Below, piece after piece: positions 33,125 through 40,545 of a stretch of DNA of 44,155 nt (positions are counted from its first letter, which is position 1; the number at the start of each line of letters is the position of its first letter). The DNA comes from SVTX01 sp045577415 (GTDB lineage: Bacteria; Bacillota; Clostridia; Oscillospirales; CAG-272), in NCBI GenBank assembly GCA_045577415.1, contig JAZNII010000024.1:1-44155 (forward strand), read 5' to 3'. Position numbers and translations under genes: made by a program. The notes under the pieces were generated by a model. That model made no database searches and was not told the DNA's origin. It saw only the letters and a list, made by a program, of their open reading frames with translations.

Positions 33125-33999
33125 TATCTATCTCCTTTGTCCTCTCGTTTTTTCTTCAAGTGCTTTTGGTAAAGGGTAAGAGCCTTTACAATGGTGTCCT
33201 CAATCTGTTTTTGCGGCATCCCTCGGGGGAAGAACTGTTCAAGCCGTTCCATCGGTATCTTGATCTTTTCCTTTTGGTTCGGCTTCTGCTCAGTCATTAT
33301 GGCGAATATCGTGTCCATATCGAGCTTGCCAACCTTGCTCAAATTCTTCATTCGGATTGCTTGTGCAAGGGAGGGTGTGGCTTCCTCGCTCTCAATGGTT
33401 TCAAGCAAATCCGTCTGCTCATCGTGCGTGAGATAGGAAAGCTCCACCGCAGGGCGAAACGCGATTTTTTCCTCGTCCACCATCGTCAGCAGTTCGGGGA
33501 TTAGCTCTGTTAGGCGGATATACCTTTGGATTTGTCTACCGCTTTCTCCCGTGTCTTGACCGATAATATCTGCCGTTGAAAAATCCTCGACCAATGGTCG
33601 TGAATTTTCTTTCGGTCTGCCTGCCTTGCGTTTCATCGCATCCATTTTCATTTTGTAGGCATAGGCTTTCTCGCTCGGAAGGATGTGCTCGCGTTGAAGG
33701 TTAGAGTCAACCATTTCAACGACAGCTTCATCACGGCTGAGTTCTCGCACGATGGCGGGAATGCCGCTGATACCGAGCCGCAGACAAGCGTGCTTTCTGC
33801 GGTGTCCTGCAATAAGCTCGTATCTCTCACCGTTCTTACGCAGAATAACGGGATTGAGAACACCGTTATTATCAATGCTCTGTACGAGCCGTTCCATATC
33901 CTCGTCATCCCTCACTTGAAAAGGGTGGTCGGCAAAGTCGTCGATATATTCAATGGGAACAACTATAACCTGCTCTTTCTTTTCACTTTGTTTATCCAT
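33124..33999 (-). CDS. ParB/RepB/Spo0J-type protein
   Basis: The 291-residue protein has a ParB N-terminal domain: VVPIEYIDDF, HPFQVRDDEDMERLVQSI, and the CTP-binding GHRRKHA motif near residue 76, followed by LPSEKAYAYKMKMDAM and a central helix-turn-helix (about 140-190). The C-terminus is basic. ParB proteins load onto parS sites and help partition or regulate. No ParA is encoded beside it, so it may act as a regulator or use a host ParA. GAGGTGG precedes the ATG. It is the first gene of the element's leftward operon; upstream lie direct repeats of CTGTGATAC. Confidence 0.88.
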   Translation of the reverse strand: MDKQSEKKEQVIVVPIEYIDDFADHPFQVRDDEDMERLVQSIDNNGVLNPVILRKNGERYELIAGHRRKHACLRLGISGIPAIVRELSRDEAVVEMVDSNLQREHILPSEKAYAYKMKMDAMKRKAGRPKENSRPLVEDFSTADIIGQDTGESGRQIQRYIRLTELIPELLTMVDEEKIAFRPAVELSYLTHDEQTDLLETIESEEATPSLAQAIRMKNLSKVGKLDMDTIFAIMTEQKPNQKEKIKIPMERLEQFFPRGMPQKQIEDTIVKALTLYQKHLKKKREDKGDR

Positions 34000-34200
34000 T
34001 CAACTACCACCTCATATTTAAATTGCAAAAAGCCAACCTTATTTACCGCATCGCGCTAATAAGATCGACTAATTTGTCTTATGTATTTCGCTAAAATCAA
34101 AGCATATCTGTGATACGAACTGTGATACAAAAAAACAGTTGTAATGGTATTGTAATAATCCACCCACCTTTTATTGCATTCTTTTGTCTTTCAGTACATC
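34000..34200. promoter_or_regulatory. Upstream region of the element operon, with direct repeats
   Basis: CTGTGATAC occurs twice, exactly, at 34108-34116 and 34120-34128 (12-base period). TTGTAAT also occurs twice, at 34139-34145 and 34150-34156. On the minus strand these lie 110-155 bases upstream of parB. A weak promoter-like pair (TTGTAT, 18 bases, TATGCT) spans the first repeat pair. They may be operator sites or integrase arm-binding repeats. No gene was found here. Confidence 0.4.
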
Positions 34201-34570
34201 AATGATGTTCTTTACATTTTTAATGTAGCAACCCCGTTATAAATAAACATCAACTACTAAGTTCCTATACTGTCTCTCACGAAGATACTGACCGTTTTTA
34301 TTCCTAAAATCTTTTGCCTTCTCGAATGAAATTTCAAAAGAGAAAATGGGCAAAAAGTCATTGCTTTTATTAGAGCCGCTCAGGCAGCTCTTAAGAAGTA
34401 ATCTAATTAAATTACTCGCATTTTGGCGGGGAGGATCCTTCCTCCCCGCTTTTAGCTTGACAAAGCTCTCCGCTGATGATATAATAAGTCCCGCATTTTG
34501 CGAGACTTTTATTATTTGTGTACAGCCAGCACTTAAAAAGCGTTAAATTAAGCAAAGATTTCGAAAAAAC
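34201..34570. other. Gene-free junction region between the element and alsT
   Basis: No protein-coding gene with a ribosome binding site was found. TACATT/AATGTA forms a hairpin at 34213-34227. From about 34374 there are hairpins AGAGC/GCTCT and AGTAAT/ATTACT, then a strong GC hairpin (GCGGGGAGGA with TCCTCCCCGC, four-base loop) followed by TTTTAGC. This could be a plus-strand terminator or the end of a small RNA. The right end of the element probably lies within this region. Confidence 0.45.
34457..34485 (+). promoter_or_regulatory. Perfect consensus promoter facing a hairpin
   Basis: TTGACA (34457-34462), 17 bases, TATAAT (34480-34485). The predicted transcript would begin near 34492 and would run at once into a hairpin (AGTC-CGCA with TGCG-GACT, about 34487-34507) followed by TTTATTATTT. 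No gene lies downstream in this orientation before the antisense alsT 3' end. Confidence 0.6.
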
Positions 34571-34574
34571 AACA

Positions 34575-34616
34575 AAAACGGATATTCTTTATCTTTCGAT
34601 ATTGAATATCCGTTTT
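34575..34616 (-). terminator. Rho-independent terminator of alsT
   Basis: AAAACGGATATTC (34575-34587) pairs perfectly with GAATATCCGTTTT (34604-34616). Reading minus it is followed by TGTTGTTTTTTCG. It lies 18 bases after the alsT stop. Confidence 0.85.
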
Positions 34617-34633
34617 AAATATGATTTCAGTTT

Positions 34634-36091
34634 TTATTTATTCTTTGTCTCGTCAATTCCCTTTTTCTTCTTAAACTTTAAAGCAGAAAGCACAAGCGAC
34701 GACAGAGCAAACAGTGCTATGACGTTGGGAATGACCATAAGGTTGTTGAACATATCGGTCAGCTCCCATACGAGGTCGTTGGAAAGGCAGGTGCCGAGGA
34801 AGATGAACGCAACAGAGATAATGGAATATATCAGCGTAGACTTTTTGCCGAAAAGGTAGTTGACGTTGATCTTTCCGAAGAAGTTCCAACCGATAATGGT
34901 GGAAAAAGCAAAGAAGAAAAGACAAACCGCTACGAAAAGACTACCGATTATCTGTCCCGCGCTCTCTCCAAAGAGTTTTGCGAAGGTCTGAGAAAATGCG
35001 AGCTGAACCATATTGGTCTTATCCACGCCCTCGGGAGCTACTCCGCTTTCAAGAACACCGCCCTTGGTATAAAGCGTGGTAATGACGACCATTGCGGTCA
35101 TAGTCAGCACCACAAACGTATCGATGAATACCGCAACGATAGCGGTAACGCCCTGATCGTGGGGATCCTTGACGTTTGCCATGGCGTGAGCGTGAGGTGT
35201 AGAACCCATACCTGCCTCGTTAGAGAACAGACCGCGCTTGGCGCCCTGGCTGATCGCCTGCTTCAAGGCATAGCCGATAGAACCGCCGATGATCGCGTTG
35301 GGAACGAAAGCGTACTTGAATACCAAACCAAACGCCTCGGGAACCGCTTTGATATTAATAGCAAGGACGATTAGACCGCCAACGATATAAAGTGTAGCCA
35401 TTATAGGAACTATCTTTTCGGTAACCGCCGCTATTCTCTGGATGCCGCCCAAGAATATGAAGCTCGATATCAAGGCAAGTGCGATACCGATCACCCAACC
35501 TGGAAGGTCAAATCCGAAGGAATTCGACATCGCGCTCGTGACATTCTCCGCGATAGAATTGGACTGCACCATGCTACCCATAAATCCAAGAGCGAGAGTT
35601 GCGGCGACAGCAAAGAATATCGAGAGAAAGCTTCCTAATTTGTTATTAAATGCCTTCTTTATGTAATACACGGGACCGCCCGCAACGCTGCCGTCCTCAC
35701 CGACCACTCTGGTCTTTTGCGCAAGCACCGCCTCGGAATAGTTGGTCGCCATACCGAAGAAAGCGATCACCCACATCCAGAAAATTGCGCCGGGACCGCC
35801 GAGAAGTATCGCGCCGCAGGCTCCGACCACGTTACCCGTACCGACCTGCGCGGCAATAGCGGTAGCCAGTGCCTGAAATGACGAAATGCCTCCCTTTTGC
35901 TTTCCGCCCTTCATGCTGAAGTTGCCAAATACGTGCTTGCATCCTTCGCCAAAGCAACGGATCTGCACAAATCTTGTTTTGATCGTGTAAAAAATTCCTA
36001 CGCCAACAAGCAAAAAGATCAGAATGTAGTCTGAAAGATACGAGTTGACGGTCTGCACCACTTTCAAAAGTGCGTCAAAAAATACGTCCAT
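34634..36091 (-). CDS. alsT: Sodium:alanine/glycine symporter, AGCS family
   Basis: The 485-residue polytopic permease takes up alanine or glycine with sodium. The start is at 36091, where AAAGGAG is upstream; a longer frame to 36337 would translate the riboswitch. Family marks include ALATAIAAQVGTGNVVGA near the N-terminus (sodium-site region), NEAGMGSTPHAHA in the middle, and TIIGWNFFGK. About ten hydrophobic helices are visible. A glycine riboswitch and intrinsic terminator in the 240-base leader, with a consensus promoter above, imply control by glycine. It is the first clear chromosomal gene next to the element. Confidence 0.93.
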   Translation of the reverse strand: MDVFFDALLKVVQTVNSYLSDYILIFLLVGVGIFYTIKTRFVQIRCFGEGCKHVFGNFSMKGGKQKGGISSFQALATAIAAQVGTGNVVGACGAILLGGPGAIFWMWVIAFFGMATNYSEAVLAQKTRVVGEDGSVAGGPVYYIKKAFNNKLGSFLSIFFAVAATLALGFMGSMVQSNSIAENVTSAMSNSFGFDLPGWVIGIALALISSFIFLGGIQRIAAVTEKIVPIMATLYIVGGLIVLAINIKAVPEAFGLVFKYAFVPNAIIGGSIGYALKQAISQGAKRGLFSNEAGMGSTPHAHAMANVKDPHDQGVTAIVAVFIDTFVVLTMTAMVVITTLYTKGGVLESGVAPEGVDKTNMVQLAFSQTFAKLFGESAGQIIGSLFVAVCLFFFAFSTIIGWNFFGKINVNYLFGKKSTLIYSIISVAFIFLGTCLSNDLVWELTDMFNNLMVIPNVIALFALSSLVLSALKFKKKKGIDETKNK

Positions 36092-36148
36092 AATTTCTCC
36101 TTTAGATGTGTTTTTTTCCGTTTTGCTAAACGGATAAAAAAGAAAAGT

Positions 36149-36165
36149 CGCTGAATATTTCAGCG
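36149..36165 (-). terminator. Riboswitch expression-platform terminator
   Basis: CGCTGAA (36149-36155) pairs with TTCAGCG (36159-36165) around a 3-base loop. Reading minus the stem is followed by ACTTTTCTTTTTTATCC. It lies between the aptamer and the alsT start. Confidence 0.75.
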
Positions 36166-36205
36166 GCTCTGAATAAAGTATCACAGACATATTTTTATTA
36201 TACGC

Positions 36206-36294
36206 CTGCTCTGTCCTTTTGCCTGAGAGATTCGGTCTATATGACCTTGCACCTTCGGCACTCGTTATGCGAGATTCTCCAGAGCCCCTCCGCC
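36206..36294 (-). ncRNA. Glycine riboswitch aptamer (single)
   Basis: Reading minus, the sequence has the conserved glycine-aptamer blocks: GGAGGGGCTCTGGAGA, GCCGAAGGTGCAA, and CTCTCAGGCAAAAGGACAGAG. P1 is GCTCTG with CAGAGC. Only one complete aptamer is seen; a short upstream helix region may be a ghost aptamer. The element occurs in the leader of alsT. A second CAGAGC copy (plus 36166-36171) next to the terminator could compete with P1, offering a switching mechanism. Confidence 0.9.
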
Positions 36295-36337
36295 ATCGGT
36301 TCTGTGAAGTTCCGAGGGCTTCAACGGTTATGGACAT

Positions 36338-36366
36338 ATTATACTACTTTCCCCCTTGCTTTTCAA
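36338..36366 (-). promoter_or_regulatory. Promoter of alsT
   Basis: Reading minus, TTGAAA (36366-36361), 17 bases, TATAAT (36343-36338). The transcript would start near 36331, just upstream of the riboswitch. Confidence 0.8.
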
Positions 36367-36544
36367 TGGCAAATTTCGACAAAATAAGCAATTAATATAC
36401 CATATATTCTGTATGCAATAACCATTTTCAGAACAAATTTATAAAATCAAAAAAATATGTAAAAATTGCTAAACCTTTATGTTCAGTTAATAAATTCATG
36501 TTAGAATACAATTGTAGATAATAAAATCTTGCTTTGGAGGCACT

Positions 36545-37219
36545 ATGTTCAACATAATGATAGTTGAGGACGACAATAACCAGCGCAAGCTGATGGCGGC
36601 AGTCCTCGAGCAGTACGGCTATAACGTCACACAGGCAACTGACGGCATTGACGCTCTCGATCAGCTTGACAAAAAGCACATAGACTTGATCATTCTTGAT
36701 ATTATGATGCCCAGAATGGACGGCTTCGAGTTCACCGAGACCATCCGTCAATCGGGCAGCAGTATTCCGATACTGATGGTCACCGCAAAGACCTCCCCAA
36801 TAGACAAACGCAAGGGCTTCATCATCGGAACCGACGACTATATGACCAAGCCCGTGGACGAGGAGGAAATGGTGCTTCGCGTAGGCGCACTGCTCCGTCG
36901 CGCCAAGATAGCAAGTGAGAAGAAGCTGACCGTCGGCTCGACCTCGCTCTATTACGATTCATTCACGGTAGTATGCGGAGACGTGACACACGAGCATCCC
37001 CAAAAGGAATTTTTGCTTCTTTTCAAGCTTCTCTCCTACCCCGGAAAAATATTCACCCGCCGTCAGCTTATGGACGAGATCTGGGATATGGACAGCGAGA
37101 GCGACGAGAGGACCGTTGACGTTCACGTCAGCCGTCTGCGCGACAAATACAGGAATTGCCCCGATTTTGAGATCGTAACGGTTCGCGGTCTCGGCTACAA
37201 GGCGGTACATTTGAAATGA
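36545..37219 (+). CDS. OmpR/PhoB-type response regulator
   Basis: The 224-residue transcription factor has a receiver domain (about 1-118) with acidic pocket EDD near 8-10, phospho-acceptor Asp52 in LILDIMMP, Thr80 and Lys102 (TKP), then a winged-helix DNA-binding domain (about 125-224) ending in TVRGLGYKAV. GGAGG lies just before the ATG. Its stop overlaps the histidine kinase start by 4 bases (ATGA). The regulon cannot be told from the window; no target gene is adjacent besides the divergently transcribed alsT. Confidence 0.95.
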   Translation: MFNIMIVEDDNNQRKLMAAVLEQYGYNVTQATDGIDALDQLDKKHIDLIILDIMMPRMDGFEFTETIRQSGSSIPILMVTAKTSPIDKRKGFIIGTDDYMTKPVDEEEMVLRVGALLRRAKIASEKKLTVGSTSLYYDSFTVVCGDVTHEHPQKEFLLLFKLLSYPGKIFTRRQLMDEIWDMDSESDERTVDVHVSRLRDKYRNCPDFEIVTVRGLGYKAVHLK

Positions 37220-38352
37220 GCAAAAGAAAAATCGACGAAGCCGTAGTCATTGGCAATAAAAAGCGAAGAAGAAAGAAAAAAACGGTTCGCGCCCTTCTTT
37301 CTCTTTCGGGTAAGCGCATAAAAAAGGTCAATACGCTCCGAACAAGATTCACCTTCACCGTTTGCGTAATATTCGCCATCACCGGTGTCATTACTGCGTT
37401 AATATTCTTCATACTCAGTCAGTTCCAGTTCTTCGATTTTTTCATCGAAAACAGAATACTGCTTATCACGGCGATCTGCGTCTCCTGTATTGCCATCGGA
37501 ACGGGTATTTCTTTTGCCACAATGAAGATCTGGATAGGACGAATAACCATAATAAGTCAGGCGATGAGAGACATCGCAAAGGGCAATTTTAAAAAGCGAG
37601 TTCCCGAGAAAAAGGAAACCGAGGTCATTACCGAGATCGGAGACCTTGAGCGAAGCTTTAATCAGATGGCGTCCGATCTTGAGGGTATCGAGATGTTCCG
37701 AAACGATTTTATCAATAATTTTTCGCACGAATTCAAAACCCCTATCGTTTCGATCCGTGGCTTTGCCCGTCAGCTGCAAAGCGGCAGTCTTACCGAGGAG
37801 CAACGAAAGGAATACATCGATATTATCGTTTCCGAGTCGGAAAGGCTTTCGACTATGTCCCAGAATGTCCTGCTTCTGACCAAGCTTGAAAACCAGAATA
37901 TCGTCACTGAAAAAACCGTGTTTTATCTTGACGAGCAGATAAGAAAATGTATTCTGTTACTTGAAAAATCATGGGGTGAAAAGGATATTGAGCTTGATAT
38001 CGACCTCGACGAGATAGAGTACGAATTTAACGAAGAAATGCTCTCTCATGTCTGGATAAATCTCATTTCCAACGCTATAAAATTCACTCCCCAAGGAGGC
38101 AAGATATGCTGCTCTCTCAAGCGAATCGGGAAAAAAGTAGTGTTTGAGATTGAGGACAACGGCGAGGGCATGAGCGCCGAGGTCAAGGCAAGAATTTTCG
38201 AAAAATTCTATCAGGGCGACTCCTCGCACTCAACAATGGGTAACGGAATAGGACTCAATATCGTTCAAAGAATAGTTACTTTGGCAGGCGGATCGATCAC
38301 GGTTGAGAGTGAAGATCAAAAGGGTTCTAAATTCACGGTCAAAATTCCCTGA
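37216..38352 (+). CDS. Sensor histidine kinase
   Basis: The 378-residue membrane kinase has a basic N-terminus, two transmembrane helices (about 47-67 and 80-103), a HAMP linker (about 103-160), a HisKA domain with His171 in FSHEFKTP, and an ATPase domain with N-box NLISNAIKFTPQGG, G1 EDNGEGMS and G2 GNGIGLNIV. The loop between the helices is only about 12 residues, so it is an intramembrane-sensing type or senses through a partner. It partners the overlapping response regulator gene. A terminator follows at 38398-38440. Confidence 0.95.
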   Translation: MSKRKIDEAVVIGNKKRRRKKKTVRALLSLSGKRIKKVNTLRTRFTFTVCVIFAITGVITALIFFILSQFQFFDFFIENRILLITAICVSCIAIGTGISFATMKIWIGRITIISQAMRDIAKGNFKKRVPEKKETEVITEIGDLERSFNQMASDLEGIEMFRNDFINNFSHEFKTPIVSIRGFARQLQSGSLTEEQRKEYIDIIVSESERLSTMSQNVLLLTKLENQNIVTEKTVFYLDEQIRKCILLLEKSWGEKDIELDIDLDEIEYEFNEEMLSHVWINLISNAIKFTPQGGKICCSLKRIGKKVVFEIEDNGEGMSAEVKARIFEKFYQGDSSHSTMGNGIGLNIVQRIVTLAGGSITVESEDQKGSKFTVKIP

Positions 38353-38397
38353 CGGTATATTTGCCTCATTTTTATTAAAATATATAACTTAAAATTC

Positions 38398-38440
38398 GAC
38401 GGCGGAAGATTTTACAGTTTTTCCGCCGTCTGTTTTTCTT
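38398..38440 (+). terminator. Terminator of the two-component operon
   Basis: GACGGCGGAA (38398-38407) pairs with TTCCGCCGTC (38421-38430), followed by TGTTTTTCTT. Confidence 0.88.
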
Positions 38441-38481
38441 TGCGGAGCTGACAAAAATAAGCTTATTTCTTTCAAATATAA

Positions 38482-38510
38482 TTGACAAAGATATTTTTTA
38501 ATGATATAAT
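38482..38510 (+). promoter_or_regulatory. Consensus promoter of rnpB
   Basis: TTGACA (38482-38487), 17 bases, TATAAT (38505-38510): a perfect sigma-A promoter. The 5' end of the RNA is expected at about 38517. Confidence 0.92.
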
Positions 38511-38516
38511 AATATG

Positions 38517-39082
38517 AATAGCTCCGCCGAACGGTCGCGCGCGGTCATGCCGAAAGGTCTCCGCGTGAGGAAAGTCCGGGCTTCACAGGGCAGGATAACT
38601 GATAACGTCAGCCACGAGTAATCGTCGGGAAAGTGCAACAGAAATAGACTGCCTGAGTTGCTTTGGAGGATGTAGAAGACGTAATTTTTCGTTCGTCGCC
38701 GTACTGGGTACGGCAGAGCGGAAAAGCGCGGCTAAATGCTCGCATTAAATATTGGAATTTGAGCTTTGCGAAAATTCCTACCTTAAAGAAAAAACTTTAA
38801 GTTTCAAAGAAAACTTTGTTTGCAATTAATTCCGCGAGCATTGTTCTACGCCTTCCAAAGCAACTCAGGTGATGGTGGAAAGGCGAGGTAAGAGCTCACC
38901 CACTCCTATGGTAACATAGGTTTGCTGTAAACCCTATCCGAAGCAACACCCAGGGGGAAGTCGCCCGTCTCCGCAAGGATACCCCTCGGTGGCATAACGC
39001 GAGAGCGTTAGAGCTTTTCGGTGACGAAAAGCAAAGATTGATGACCGTTCAAGACAGAACCCGGCTTACAGACGGGGCTATT
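38517..39082 (+). ncRNA. rnpB: RNase P RNA (rnpB) with an enlarged peripheral arm
   Basis: Conserved blocks GAGGAAAGTCCGGGCTTCAC, AGGGCAGG, GGTAA and GACAGAACCCGGCTTACAG identify the catalytic RNA of RNase P, which matures tRNA 5' ends. AATAGCTCC at the 5' end pairs with GGGGCTATT at the 3' end (P1). The total is about 566 nt, whereas bacterial RNase P RNAs are usually 350-420 nt. Much of the excess is a stem (38735-38743 with 38834-38842) that encloses about 90 AT-rich bases and three small hairpins. The core motifs appear intact. It may be longer by a few bases at the 3' end. Confidence 0.92.
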
Positions 39083-39088
39083 CACATT

Positions 39089-39123
39089 TTGAAAAGTCGC
39101 ATCAGAAATTTTCGGCTTTTCAA
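39089..39123 (+). terminator. Possible terminator after rnpB
   Basis: TTGAAAAGTCG (39089-39099) pairs with CGGCTTTTCAA (39113-39123), with one G-T pair. No U-run follows, so it may be inefficient and some transcription could continue into rimO. Confidence 0.4.
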
Positions 39124-39153
39124 GGCAAAAATCTACAAAAAGGCAAAATTTTT

Positions 39154-40509
39154 ATGAAAATTGGATTTATTTCGCTCGGTTGCCCCAAGAATCAGCTTGA
39201 CACCGAGGTTATGCTTCACCATCTCGCGTCCGCGGGCTACGAAATCACCCCCGAGGAGACCGAGGCAGACATCGTGATAATCAACACCTGCGCGTTCATC
39301 GAATCGGCTAAAAAAGAGGCGATCGACAACATTCTTGACATCGCTTACCTCAAAAAACACCACTCCTTAAAAGGAATTATCGTCACGGGATGTATGTCCG
39401 AGCGCTACGGCGAGCAGATACTTGCGGAATTTCCAGAGGTTGACGCGGTGCTTGGCGTCGGAAGTATTCACAACATCGTTGAAGCCGTTGAGTCGGTTGC
39501 TGAAAACGCAGGCAAGAAGCGTAGAAAGAACGACCCCGACTGCCGTTACTTCTCTCGTGAGGACAAGAATACCGTCAAGCTTGGCGGCGACAGAATTCTG
39601 ACCACGCCCGATTACGCGGCTTACTTAAAGATCAGCGAAGGCTGCGACAACCGTTGCACCTACTGCGCTATCCCCGACATCCGCGGTAAATTCCGTAGCC
39701 GTCCCATGGATGAGCTTGTTGCCGAGGCAAAAGAGCTTGACGAAATGGGAATCAAGGAGCTGACTATCATCGCTCAGGATACCACCCGTTACGGTATAGA
39801 TCTTTACGGCAAGTACTGTCTTGACGAGCTGCTTCACCGCATTACCGAGGAAACGAACATTCCTTGGATCAGAGTTCTTTACTGCTACCCCGACAAGATC
39901 ACCGACGGTCTTATCGAGGAGATGAAGAACAATCCGAGAATCCTCAACTACATCGATCTTCCCCTTCAGCACATCAGCGACAAGGTACTGAAACGCATGA
40001 ACCGTCACGGAAACGGCACGCTTATCAGAGAGGTTCTTGCCAAGCTGAAGAAAGAAATACCCGACGTGACCATCCGCACTACGTTTATCGTCGGCTTCCC
40101 CGGTGAGACCGAGGAGGACTTTACCGAGCTTGCGGAGTTCATCAAGTCCGAGAGATTTGACCGCGCGGGCGTATTCACCTACTCTCGCGAGGAAGGCACT
40201 CCCGCCTACGATTTTGAGGATCAGATCGACGAGCAGGTCAAGATCGACCGCGAGGACATTCTTATGCGCTCGCAGATGCTTATAAATGAGGAAAAGAACC
40301 GCGAAAAGATTGGTTCTGTCATCGACGTTCTTTGCGAGGACTACGACCCCGTCAGCGAGTATTATTTCGGAAGAAGCGCCGCTGACGCTCCCGAGATCGA
40401 CGGCAAGGTCTTCTTTAAATCCGAAAAGAAGATCGCTCCCGGCGAATTTGTGAAAGTTAAAGTCCGCCGTGTTGAGGACTACGACCTTTGCGGCTTTGCA
40501 TTGCAGTAA
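39154..40509 (+). CDS. rimO: Ribosomal protein S12 methylthiotransferase
   Basis: The 451-residue radical SAM enzyme adds a methylthio group to an aspartate of ribosomal protein S12. The N-terminal UPF0004 domain carries Cys10, Cys46 and Cys80 (second iron-sulfur cluster). The radical SAM core has CDNRCTYC (Cys164, Cys168, Cys171), and a C-terminal TRAM domain ends in FALQ. Opening residues KIGFISLGCPKNQLDTE are typical of RimO rather than MiaB. Length fits. It is followed 36 bases later by pgsA in the same direction. A clear Shine-Dalgarno is not seen; AAAAGGCAAAA is the nearest. Confidence 0.95.
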   Translation: MKIGFISLGCPKNQLDTEVMLHHLASAGYEITPEETEADIVIINTCAFIESAKKEAIDNILDIAYLKKHHSLKGIIVTGCMSERYGEQILAEFPEVDAVLGVGSIHNIVEAVESVAENAGKKRRKNDPDCRYFSREDKNTVKLGGDRILTTPDYAAYLKISEGCDNRCTYCAIPDIRGKFRSRPMDELVAEAKELDEMGIKELTIIAQDTTRYGIDLYGKYCLDELLHRITEETNIPWIRVLYCYPDKITDGLIEEMKNNPRILNYIDLPLQHISDKVLKRMNRHGNGTLIREVLAKLKKEIPDVTIRTTFIVGFPGETEEDFTELAEFIKSERFDRAGVFTYSREEGTPAYDFEDQIDEQVKIDREDILMRSQMLINEEKNREKIGSVIDVLCEDYDPVSEYYFGRSAADAPEIDGKVFFKSEKKIAPGEFVKVKVRRVEDYDLCGFALQ

Positions 40510-40545
40510 TCATTATAAAAACATATAAGCAAGAAAGGCACAATT

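Larger units (their letters stand above)
204..34250. mobile_element. Integrative and conjugative element, Tn1549/CTn2-like (ends approximate)
   Basis: This block holds a tyrosine integrase, a complete-looking type IV secretion set (VirD4, VirB4, VirB6, PrgI/VirB3-like, pilin candidate), a MOBP relaxase with MobC and PcfB, and the small conserved proteins that travel with Tn1549-like elements of Clostridia. Gene order from relaxase through VirD4, VirB6, PrgI, VirB4 and CD1108 matches that family as I know it. All genes are on the minus strand. The right boundary is set only by the switch from element genes (ParB) to chromosomal genes (alsT). The left boundary is set only by the integrase end. 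No att direct repeat was recognised. Compared with the family I do not see topoisomerase III, the DUF4366 protein, RepA or ParA, so the element may be rearranged. Confidence 0.85.

Noticed and set aside
34346..34546. 66-codon plus-strand open frame near the element right end
   Set aside because: No Shine-Dalgarno, and it crosses a strong hairpin and a consensus promoter; not a credible gene.
36092..36337. N-terminal extension of alsT
   Set aside because: This sequence is the glycine riboswitch and its terminator; the ATG at 36091 has AAAGGAG upstream and gives the family's usual start.
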